64,000 nt of DNA from Leptasterias polaris (lineage: Eukaryota; Echinodermata; Asteroidea; Forcipulatida; Asteriidae): assembly GCA_037783415.1 (NCBI GenBank), contig JAZGTN010000009.1, positions 11,780,001-11,844,000 of the forward strand, read 5' to 3'. The position numbers and the translations under genes are program-made. The notes beneath the pieces were generated by a model that did no database searches, was not told the DNA's origin, and saw only the letters and a program-made list of their open reading frames with translations. Below, in pieces: positions 1-12,600 of this stretch (within the stretch, counting starts at the first letter, position 1; every line of letters starts with the position of its first letter).

Positions 1-226
1 TGTTGTTGAGCTTTTAAAATTATAGGGATTTCCATTTCATTTCATTTCATTTATTAATTTCACAGATAAAAACATTTGTGATTCTTGTTAAAAAATCCAT
101 TTATGAGTTATAACTACAAGAAAAATATGCACCCTGTACAAGGTCCTTGTGTGCAGTCACACTGCAGGCAAAACATTACAATCCTTTTAACAGACACCTC
201 ATTGTCCATATTTTTTTCTTCTCCAG

Positions 227-604
227 TGTCTTATGGTCAAGGGACAGTGACAGTATCTCCGAGCGTAACAGTTGACAATGGCAACCCAACAACACTTTCC
301 TGCAGATACACTGTGGATAATGATTACGTACTCTATAACCTAGAATGGAAAAGGGGGGACAGTGTAGATTATAGTTATAGAATTGCTGATTTTTTTAATG
401 ATGTCGATCAACCAATATACTACAACAACTTCAGCTCATCCGATTACACAGCCTCTAGAGATAAACCTAACAAAATAGCATCCTTGGCTATTACTGCTGT
501 AAGCTTTCAGGATGACTCGGGGCTCTTCTGGTGTGTCATTCAAGTGTTTTCTTCGGGGGGTTTAGTGACGTTCATCAGTGATTCAATTGAAGTGATTGTG
601 ACAG
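227..604 (+). CDS. RTK exon: Ig domain 1 (V-type)
   Basis: The acceptor is a T/C tract ending ctccag (225-226) and the donor is gtatgt at 605; phase 1-1. It has the Ig cysteine in LSCRY, the core Trp in LEWKR and the DSGLFWC motif. It looks V-set-like. This is the first exon of the gene visible in the window, and 1-226 is its upstream intron. Confidence 0.85.
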
Positions 605-3600
605 GTATGTTTAAGAAATAAAGGAAAACAAATAATTTTACAAACGTACATTTCGCTACAATGTATGGCTTAAAGAGCTACATAGCTCCATGGCTTAACA
701 CAAGACATGATAATTAGGGAGAGCGTGCAGTAAGTATGGGTCAGAGTTCAAAGCGCCATATATAGCCAAAGGCCTGCTTTGACGACACAGCCCCTTAATC
801 AAGCATAAACGAAAACACAAATCATTCCCAATTTTTTACCGTCCCGACAACCCATAAAGGTAAATATTTATCTCGGGTTAACTGGTTCGGATAAACAACG
901 TGACCTTAGTTTTTTGAAAATGCTCAAAAATGGCAAAATTTCTTCTTTTCATTATAAGTTCCCACTATACTTCTGGAAGACATTTAAAGTCATGTTTAGG
1001 ACTATTTTGTAGAATAGTCAAACGGAAAAGAGATTGCTTGTAAAACCCACACTTGCTATATTTTCAGTGATGATAGAGACAATTTTAACTGCATAACAAT
1101 GTTTTTTTAAATTTTCTTTTTAATGGCAATCATCTCTTTTAAAAATGGACATTTCCCAAAAGGTGATAGCAAAACATTTCGCAATACCGCCTTCTGACCC
1201 CCCCCCCCTCGTAAATACCTGATGCTATGTTTTTTTATGAAAAAACGTACCATACACTCTCAACAGAACGACCCTAAATATTACGGGATCTCATGATACA
1301 TACTCTATTTTACAATGATCCAACTATCCCTCATAAATACAATATTTTTCTAACTAAAGATTATCCAAACACAAAGCATTTACTTATAGGGAATTCTATA
1401 AAACTATCTCTCACCAAAACACTAGCCATGCTCCCTAACAAAAACCAGAGAGATTTATTCAGAAAAAAATAGAAGGTGCTCTTTCCCTGATGAAAAAGAG
1501 GAATGTCCAAGGGTCATGGACACAGTGACAAACTGTAAGTTGAATATTAATCCAAAGAACACTGAGGGCGTACTTCGAATCCTGACAGTTTGACATGTGA
1601 ATTTGAAATGAAAGGAAAGATAACTCGAAGGAGTGTAAGACTTACCCCCTTTCCATATTTCTTGATGTGAAGAATTGCATGATTGTTCATAAGAGTCAAA
1701 TTTTTGTGAGGTATACGTGATTGTCATTGCATCATAATGGCCCCTAAACCAACGGAAATGACATTTGAACAGAAAAGTGTGTTTTAGACGAGAAAGGTTG
1801 TCAAACCAAAGTTTTAACATACCAAAGTTTTAAAACTAATTTGATTATAATCGTTCTTGTCATTGGCTTTTAAGCTGGTGATATTGCCTAAGGCCCGGTT
1901 CATACTTCCTTCGAAGCGAATTTGAGGGCAGAGACGTGTACTGGGCTTGAGACTTGAAGGAACGAAGGAATGAAGGAACGTAATGCTCAATTCTGCAAAA
2001 CGGATACCGTCGCAGGGAGCGAATTGAACGATGAAAATTTTTTGATATAAGGGTACCCATGTTGGAATCCCATGTCAGAGAATGAGTACATGGCAGAACA
2101 CAAAATCATGTATTCTATCATCTGCCCAGAACCCAGACACCTTTTGTTATGTTGTTAAAAAAATAAAAAAATCATGCGTTAAATATAGATCAAATCTATA
2201 AACTCAACGAAAACCTCTGTGGCTATTGTTAGAGAAGCAATTATAAGTACATATGATACTGCCGTGCAATGTTAACAAGATGATATCCCAATCAAAGTAA
2301 AGAGAACACATGAGAGCATGCGACTGAAAACATTGAGTATATACAAATTAATTTTGTAGTGAAGTTGCCTCAGACATTGAATGACATAAATCTCAAACCA
2401 AATGGTTGGTATAAAACATCAGCAAGCCACCGAAACGGGGCTGGCATATTAATCAGTATCTATTATTCCGTTTGAATCTTACCTCCAGAACACTCCATGA
2501 CGCCATCGAAAAAATCAAAAATCACAAGGTTACACCAACAGGCACTTTTTAAGTGACCGTTTGATATTTGCGTGTAATACATTTTTTTGAAGAACACAAT
2601 CACTTTTAAATTGCCCAATTCATTAAATATAGATCATTGTGACTAAATAAAATAAATTATAGCCAAATTTCCTTCGAAAATAGTCCATATTTGTCTCTAT
2701 TTATAGTTTATACAAAATGGTTCTTTTCACCAAGTAGTGGTAATTAGGTCCAAGGCTAAGTAATTGATGTACAATTCTTAGGGGAAAAACCGGGATAGCT
2801 GGTCCTTGATGGGTTTTTGTGTGTGAAAAAACAACCCCGATGGTAACAAGACAGTTGGCATGCTATTTGGCTAGGTGTAGTTGGGGAACTTGGAATTTTT
2901 TAGATTTAACAAAAATGGCGGAGTACTGATTGTATAAATAACAAACAAACACTTGTTTCGTGCCTGATGGCATCATGCAATGTTTTAATGGTTTGATGAA
3001 ATTCTTAGATGGATTAATTAACAAATGCAGAGTGACACAAAGCAGATATTTACGGAATGAACCATACAGTTATTGGCTTTCCTTTTTTCAATCTTTTTTA
3101 ACACTAATTTTTAAAACTTAAATTACTATTTTAACAAATAGTATGTTTAAATTTACATTTCACTCTCTGAAAACGTGGGCATATATGTAGGCCTACATGT
3201 ACATGTAAACTCCTGTGCATATGTACAATCATTTAACTTCTACATGATTCATAACAGTGGAGGGGCACATGTTTTAATACAAATGTATCACAATAATTTA
3301 GTTTCTTCGTGAGACAGTAAAAAAGACATAATGACATACGCGTATTTACTATTATTTTCGTCTGTGTGAAATGCTGAGAAGTATTTTTTTCTTCTTCATG
3401 TAGTTCTCCCAATGAGCATCACAATATCTGATGAGACTGGAGCCTATCCTTCTGGTGGTACATCATACCTTGTAGAAGGACAGGAACGTCAGTACACGTG
3501 TGTGGTACCAGACATTAATCCGGGAGCTACATTCACTTGGACTGTCGGAGGTCGGAGTCTTACACCAGATGGTAACTCTAATGTCAATGGTAGTAACGGG

Positions 3601-6600
3601 TTAACAACCAGCAGCAGTACAACCACAATAACAGCTGTAGCAGGAGACGATGGGGAGATGTTACAATGTCAAGCGTCAAACAAGAATGGTCATAATGGGG
3701 TTTCTACCACTGTGGGGCTGGATGTCAAAGGTAATTATTATCTTTATAAAACATTGAACATTATTTTGTACTACCTAATTATAGATACTTAATAGCTTTG
3801 TAATTGAACTTAAACACAACAGTTTGCATCATGTACATCAATACATCCATTTGATATGCCTTAAAGATTGTAAAATCACAACATACCATGTTTGAAGTTG
3901 ATGGCTTCTTGATACTTCGTCAATGATAATGTGTCTCTGTCATGTCTGTAGAGTAGGCTAATTCATTACAAACATTTTTATTGTTCTGAAATAAATAAGT
4001 GTATACAACATGCATGATATTCTTCCTACTTTACTCTGATTTCCGATAGTTTTGCCCTCAGAAAAGTCAGCAAAATTGTTGTTTTAAAAAAAACCTGAAA
4101 AGTCTGTACAAGCCAATACTATGTGTACATGTGTACATGTAGGTCAGCCCTTGTACTCAAGTTAATTTTCCTACTTCTTAGGAAAGGCTGATTATCATGT
4201 CTGATACAATGTACACTTGATAAATCAAAATGTGGTTTTACTTTTTCAGTTTGTTTTTTACTTTATTAATACTTTATTGACTTTACTTTATTACACATCC
4301 AACAGCATAAGTAGCGACAATAACAGGGTGAATAGGAAACAAGATCGAGAATAAATGTTCAGTTTTAGATGTGTGAGGAAAACCCTCAATGGGGAAAACC
4401 CATGTGATCAGGTAGGGACTGAAAACCAAATCCACATGCACGGCTCTGGTCGGGGATTCAAACCGGGGTCCACATAAATAGGTGAAAGGCAGGGAAAGAA
4501 ACCACTGAGCCAACTTGATTCCCTGCTGTTAAATGTTAATTTGTACATTTTCATTTTCAACACTTCAAGTACTTTAGTAGTTGGTAGCCTACATGTACAT
4601 AATGTAAATTGAATAACAATTTGTTTTTTCTCCTTTTTAGTGCCTCCAAAGGCTTCATCGATGTCGCTATTAGGTTCCAGTGGACCCCTTGAAGATCCAG
4701 AAGTCGTTGATGAAAGCACTGAATACACATTTACATGCAGGGTTCTGGGTACCAAACCAGCTGCAACCATCAAGTGGTATCTTAATGATGTAGAGCAAAC
4801 AACCACCACCACATCCCCTGGAGTAGGAGATGGACTGGTGGATACAGAAAGTTACTGGACATTCACTCCAGAGAGGGTCAACCATGGACAGATGGTCAAG
4901 TGTGAGGCAAACACTGAAGAGTCAGAACCTCCATTCCCTTCAGTGTCTACTACATTGAATGTTATTGGTAAGTGCAACTGAGCTGATATGGATGTAGTGA
5001 AAATGCTTTACATTGGTTGAATAGATTGTCATACAGTGTACGAATTTACTGCTTGATATGGTTCACATCAAACAGAATACTTGGCTTTGTGAACCATCGT
5101 AAATTGTTTGATAACCATTAATATCCCTAACATATTTATTCATTTGTTCATTTAAATTTTATTTTTTTGGTATACATTGTCCACGATATATAGTCAAAAT
5201 AAAAAACCTGAACTCTTGGGCGAACATAGTTTTGGTCGCGACTGTACAACTTGACTCGTTCTTTACCGGTGTGTATTGTGTATGGTTTTACATATTTTTG
5301 TGTATGTAATTAGTTAGTCATTAAGTGTTACCACTATCTTCATTTTGATATGATTGTAAGTATAACATTTGGAGATATAAGACTCGTATGGAAATAGTTA
5401 ATCGGTCATTGATGTAGTGAAAATACAATCTAATGTGCATTGTCAATTGTGTTGATTTGATACATTATAGAATGAGAGTTTGATAAGTGCCAGTCCAGGC
5501 TTTTTGTAAACAAGGTTTACTTATAGGTCTACAATTTTAAGACCTCTTTTTAAGACCATTAACTAAACGATTCAACCTGAGCCGCAATTTGTTTTTAATG
5601 TAACCGTATTTTATGTCCATAGATTTAAAACAAATAGGTAAATACATTTAAAAAAATAAGTTATATCCCATGAGCGCTTGTGATGTGCACTATTTGCAGA
5701 ACTCGTATCAATGAGACTCTAATTTGAAGTATAAAATGTTTTGTTCAAATTGCTCCGAGGACCACAGGCCTCAACAGCTCAGATAAAACTTTGATGTTGT
5801 GTTCTAAAAATAATAAAAGTCTAAGTCTCACTTCAACTCAATTCAAATCATTTCAATTTGACTTGTTTATCCCTCATGGGAAATCATGGGAAATCAACAT
5901 CAACACTTACTTACAAAAATCTTAAAATTCAAACACTTGAGCACATTCGTGAAAGACAGAGGCAAGACACGAAGGGACTAACAAAAGACATGAAAAATGA
6001 TCTTGTTGAGAATTGGATTGTTGCCTTCAATTCCAGCTTCACGTATTTACCAACATTAGGCATGGCATGTTTCTTAGCTAGCCAGCCGCGATCCCTGTAC
6101 AAGTGCAAATTATTTATTTGTTTCAGTTTTTCCATCGAGCATCACTTTGTCTGACTCAACTGGTGCCAGCTATCCCCCTACAGGGGGGACATCAAACCTG
6201 GTAGAAAGGGACAATCGCCAGTACACATGCGAGGTACCAGACATCAACCCAGGAGCATCATTTACATGGACTGTAGGAGATCAAGAATTGAATCACAGTG
6301 ACAGAAATGTTACTGATGATCCTGATGGATTTACTACTAGCACAAGTACTGCTTCATTATTGGCTTCATTTGAACACCATCATAACCAACAGCTGAAATG
6401 TCTGGCAATAAACAAAGAAGGCACTGATGGGAAAAGTGTCAGCGTGACAATTGATATCAAAGGTGAGACATGTATGAATAAGTTGCTCTTTGACTTTATG
6501 CCTCTTTGTGGGCTCCCTTTGACTTGATGCCTCTTTTGTGGGCTATAACATACTAGAGCGCGCGAGTGATGAGCAACTTGGCTCGGCGTGATCGATTACC

Positions 6601-9600
6601 CCTTGGAACGAGGTTGCACCAGTCGCTTCACTCGAAACGGCATTGTAGCATTAATAAATGTACATGTTTTTTTAATAACATTGATATAAATGGCCATGTT
6701 AGGAACAATTGTTATAGTCATACGTTAGTCTGTTGATAACTCTTGTTCTTTTCTTCTTTTTGTTGTGAAGTTTCGCCAAAGGAATCCTCAGTATCGCTGT
6801 CTCACTCAGGTAACGATCTGGATCCTGGATGTAATCTTACTGTAAACCAGGGTGAAGAACAGACTTTGACATGTACGGTTCGGGGTTCCAGACCTTCTGC
6901 AACCATCGCCTTGTACCGTGACGGTACATTAGAGGAAACTGAGGACCGAATCACAGAAGGGGATGGATTGGTGAACACCATGGAGAACTGGGTATTTACT
7001 CCACAGAGAGACTTCCACAAACAGCTAGTAGAATGTGTAGCAAAGACTGATGAGTCGACGATGCCGTACCCAGCTGCCAATCTAACCCTTGATGTTGATG
7101 GTGTGTATAATATCATCATTGCCATCATCATTTGCTCCAAAGCATGTAATTCATAAATGAAAAAAAAATGCACTGCTGTGAAACAAGTATGCTTCTTTCA
7201 AATCAATCAAAAGCTCGTACAACCTTCACTAAAGGCAACAAAGTGAATACCATTGTGTGATAGTTGTGCATGGAGGCAATCAACTGCACTGTTTGCACAA
7301 CAAACATTCTTCTAGCTGCAACTCATTATTTCCAGTAATGACGAACTGATCGAACTTTCTTATTGGATATTTACCTGAACTGGTTGCATGTAAAATGCCT
7401 AGTGTTCCTTTAACATTACTTCTTTAGCATGTATGTGATCATCATCACTTTTTGCATCTTTGTTGTATTCTTATTAATAATTTCCAGTTTGAGTCCTTTG
7501 GTCATACTTTGATAATGACACCGAAAATAAATTGTTTCACTTTTTGCCGAAAGCCTCTTCTTACAAAATGGTAATGGTGGTAAATATTCTGCGAAGTTAT
7601 CCCGGCTGAATCAAAAAGTATTTTGAAATAATGTAAATTTTCAAAGATCGCCTGAAACCTCGCTAAACGTGGATGGATTCGACATTCTTGGTGAATACAG
7701 ATAGTTTTGTTGCCTTTTTGTGATCAACCAGACACTGTATTCTGCTGGAACTTTTAAAGTTGACGTCATAGGGACACGTTGCCTTGGATCGGGCGAGTTG
7801 GGCTATGAAAAGCGTTTGAAACCGTTATGAAGTGCATGTGGTTAGAATGATGTTTTAAAAGTATAATAAAGATCCACACAAAAATGCCTCGAAATTGCGT
7901 GTTTTTCCTTTTACATCGTGAACTAACACGGCCTGCCATTTTGTAGAGCCAAATTGTTGACTCCACAAAATGGTGGACCGTGTTAGTTCACAAAGTAAAA
8001 ATGAAAACCACGCAATTTCGGGGCATATTTGTGTGGATCATTGTATTCTACGTCAAGCATCTTCCTAATCATATGTATTTTGTAACAAACGGTTACAAAC
8101 GCTTTTCATAGCAATTGAATCTTTCTTTCTTTCTTGATATTTTTTACAATAAACGCTTACTAGTGTTACTCTTGGTTCAAAGGGTATCCCTCTATAAGTT
8201 AAACTATTAATTTATATTTGTTTGGTTGTTGCTTTGTTTCTGCTGTAAATTGTATAGAATTGTTTTATTCAGGGAGCGTTTTGAATACAAGTATCCTTTT
8301 GGCCTTTGAGAATGCCCCCATAATGGTTCACTCCTATTCTATTGCATTGTTGTTTATTATCGATCAGTTCATGTTTGTCATTGATCGGAATACTTGCTCT
8401 GTATTTTTTTAACGTTTCTTTCATTTCTCAAACATGGAACGTCAAATTGACTTTAATTTAAATCATTCGTTAGATTTTGGCGACATATAAACATTATTAT
8501 TTATTATTTTAATAGCTGTTTTAACAAATAACTTCCCCCATCTTTTTATGACTTGATCGCCTTCATGTTTTTGTTGATATGTAATTAGTTGTTGTTTTCT
8601 CATTATTTTGAAAATATGTTGTTCTTTTTTATTTTAAAGTGCTCTATATGGGAATGAATGAAGTGAATTGGTTTGTTTACATTTTTTCTTGATAATATGT
8701 TTTTAGAGCAATAGCCTAAAATGCAATAATCGCTGGCACTTCAATAAATATGTGAATTATCTGCACATTGACTTACCGGCTACGTATTTATTTGTACTCA
8801 ACCAATTTTGCAATGCACTGTGTAATATGTTTTTTCATATTTGATATTTGATTTCAGCGTTAGCATACTGAAAAGTTATGAAGCAAAAAAGTATCTATTC
8901 TTCCATACAGGTCCACCTGACACCCCTGTGATATCAGGTAGTCTTACAATGACTGAGATTGTGGCTACTACACTGACATGCACAGCAGACATGGGATATC
9001 CTGAAGACTGGTACTTGGCGTGGTCTAATGAAGGCATTCCTATAGAGAATCCACCTGATACTACGGCAGTCCTATCAGGAACCAGTCAACGTTACATGTT
9101 TACCAGCCAGCTTGAGTTTACCCCTAATAGACAAGACAACACACACATCATTACATGCACTGCAAGTAGAACCTCATGGACTTCAACAGCAGAGAAGACA
9201 TTTGGTCCTATCAATGTCAAATGTATGTGCATTAACTCATACAAAATGATCGTTGTGATTTTTCTCGAAATTGACACCACTCGTGCTTTCGGGGGAGGGG
9301 TATACAAAATATGTAAAAGTTGTAATGGAATAATACTATACTACTTTTACATTTGGTGATTTATATAGGATATCGCAAAACTTCTTGAAAGCTGCATGTA
9401 ACACAAACTAAACTGAAACACTTTCAAAAAGGAGGATAAGACAAACGTAGCGCAAAACAGTTATTAGCAAAATAAAACTTGTGATTTTAAAACCAAAGTA
9501 TTTTTTTAACCAATCTGTACTCTGTAAGAAGTGATGTTATACAGGATTTCTAGTTAATGTATTTTTCACAACTAGCCTGACCATAGGAATTGCAAATGGT

Positions 9601-12600
9601 TCATTTCACAGTTTTCCAACATTTCGGGACTTTAATTGAATTATTGGTGTGGCATGGGTGGGTAGTGCATAAACCGCTCGACTCTTAAATCCGTGGCCTT
9701 GGTTCGATTCCCGGCTAAGTTCAAATAATTTGTGTGCAGAGTTGTGCGTTAGTTCTCCCTTGTGCCACGAGGGTTTTTCTCCGGGCCCTCTGATTTCGTT
9801 CAGTCCGGAAAATCGAATTGCTTTAGCTCTGGCTGTAGTGGTCAGAGTTCCATGGTCAATATAAGTTGATGTAGCTAGCTAGACTGCACCCAAATCACCT
9901 TAACACGCCAGCGGCTCAACATCCAGCACGTTTTAGCCGCGTCCTTCGCAGCTCAGCTTCTCAGCTACGAGTAAGGAATATTAGACTCCCCAAATCATTC
10001 TTATTAATTAGAATATTGAGAACGTTCGTTTTCATTTTATGTAGTGGTTGAAATTGTAAATGGAGAACACTGAATTTGTTTTGCCACCAGATGAGACTAA
10101 TATCACCAACAAGCACGAAACTGAAGTTGGTATCAGGAGTGGTTCGACTGCAAACCTGTCCTGCACTGCAAAGGGCAACCCTTCACCTGTCATTACATGG
10201 TTCAATCCGAGCAATGCAGAGATCATCAACGGTGGAAACGAAGACAAGTACATGGTGGAAGTATCCTATACAACATCTGATGGTGATATGACCATTGGAA
10301 ATGTGACCACCAGCAAACTGAGTATCCGGGCAGTGGACGCTCAGGTGGACTATGGGGTGTATACCTGCAACAGCAACAATGATATCGGAAACCCAGACTC
10401 GCATGAAATCATTCTCAATGGAACAAGTAAGATCAAATTTACGATCGGCAAGGCTATAAATGACAATCTGTTTATACATAATGGTATGTAAATGCACTGA
10501 TAAATGCACAGTAAGGGATCAAAGACTGTTGATGCAAGCTCTTACTGAATCGAGTCCTAATTGGCTGATTAGTACATCATCCGTCGGTCAACTGCTTTGT
10601 CTACAGCTGAACTGATCTGAACTGAACTGAAAGTTACATCCACAGGAATTCTCACATTGCTTTGTCGTTTTACTTTTATTCCAGTTTGATGGCGACACCC
10701 TTAGAATGAACTCACGCACTTTCACTGTCGTGCTGATTTCAGCAGTGGCTTTGAGCATGATTTTTTTCGGTGAACAGAATCACTTTCCTATGGTCTGTAA
10801 CATCAGACAAGGGCCTTTAAACTCAATAAAACAATTTCCAACACGTCAAGCCACCCAGAAACCATCTGTCGAAGACACGAGTGATTACTGCCAGGAATGA
10901 CAGCATCAGAATAAAATCACACGCTTACACCATCGTACTGTTTCCAACAGTACCTTTTATAATGAGCATGTACGTTTTTCGGGATTTGAGCATAATCCCT
11001 TTCAAATGGTCTGACACATCAAATAAGAGCCTTATCAGGAAGCCATGTGGTGAAGACATGAATGATTACATCCTTGAATGGATGTAAGCCCAAGGCTAAG
11101 ATATTTGTTTACAACCCATTCTGGGGATTCATAAAGGGGGAGGTCATTTATGGAATTCATTCACTGAAAGGATCAGCCTCGGGGTAATGTTCTTTTAAAA
11201 GTCTATTTTTCTAGGTCTCATGAGGGAACTTATAGAGTTAAAAAAAAGATATCCTATTTTGTGGCGGATTAAACAAAATTTGTTTACAAACAAACTGTTC
11301 AGAAAGTGCTATATGGCTCCACAGAGGGGGCTAAATAGCTTGACATCGCGATCATATTAACGTAGGTTCTTTGCTTGACTGTTCGTTGGTTATTAGGAAG
11401 ACCAAACAAGCCGACTGGTGTTGTACTGGCTGAGCGGACTTCGACCTCATTAGCTGTAAGATGGAGAGCTAGTTATGATGGCGGTGAGCCCCAGTGGTTT
11501 CATGTCGGCCACAAGAAGACTGCACACTCCTCAGAGACAGTCAGCGATAAGATTGATGGAGCAGTGACTTCATACAACGTGGATGGTCTTGAGTCATACA
11601 CAGAGTACGAGATCAATGTATATGCTGAGAATGACCTGGGGAGAAATCCAAGTCCTGGCAGCGTAGTGGAATTCACATTGCGTAAGTTTTCAATAGTTCT
11701 GTTTGATCATTATAACTATATGAAAACTTGAATCGTTCATCGTTTGTAAAATGATGATGAAAAATCAACTTTCTTAAATGGCAGTTTCGAAAGTCTCGAT
11801 TACTTATTCGTGGCCTGCTCCCATAAAAAAAAATCAAAGCATCGTGCAATGTAGGTGAGAGGAAGTGCGGGTGCTAACCATTGGTTATATGCCATATCAC
11901 GCATGCGCGGTCTGTGTTTCACTCGGACGCATCCATGGACGCATCTAGTAGATTGCAACTTCGTTCCCAGGGGTGATAGATCTCGCACTGCTCGCTCATA
12001 ACCCCCGGTATTGGCCAATGAAAAAGAGCCAGATGTCACATTAGATGTACGGTAAACTGCAAAAGAGGCATCGAATCATAAAGCAACTGGTCCCTCTCAT
12101 TCGTCTTTGATCTTGTGACATGTCTAAATAGTGCAGTTAAAGGTGACCGTGTAAAAAACTTGTTTCTCCCCTCTCTCTCTCCCTCTTTCTCTCTCTCAGA
12201 CAGGGCGATTGTACACACATGTATAACAGCCTCACTTTCAAATCAGTCACAAACAAAATGACATGTTTACCACAATGTTGTTGGTGTATTAATTATTGTT
12301 TGACAAAAGTATAATCTTCTCTTTTCCTTTTGAATATCATGAATTCTTCTTCTACGTGCAGCTGAGTCCGTGGCAGATAAAGGTAATTAATCAGTCATAT
12401 TTTAAACATTTGTCAATCAAAAAATCATACAAACATGGTCATATTATGTTACAGTTTATCATGCATCAATAAAGTATTTGTGCATTACATGCAGTTTTTG
12501 TTTTGATTGGGGAGGGATTCCAACTCCAAATTGGCGCCTCACATTCGCCTTAAATGGAGACCTCGGAGGCCTTGGCTTCAATTACCCTGGTTGTGGCCTC

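Noticed and set aside
10045..10090. Extended Ig7 exon starting at the AG at 10044
   Set aside because: The frame contains TAA at 10057, so the exon must start later; the acceptor at 10090 restores phase 1.
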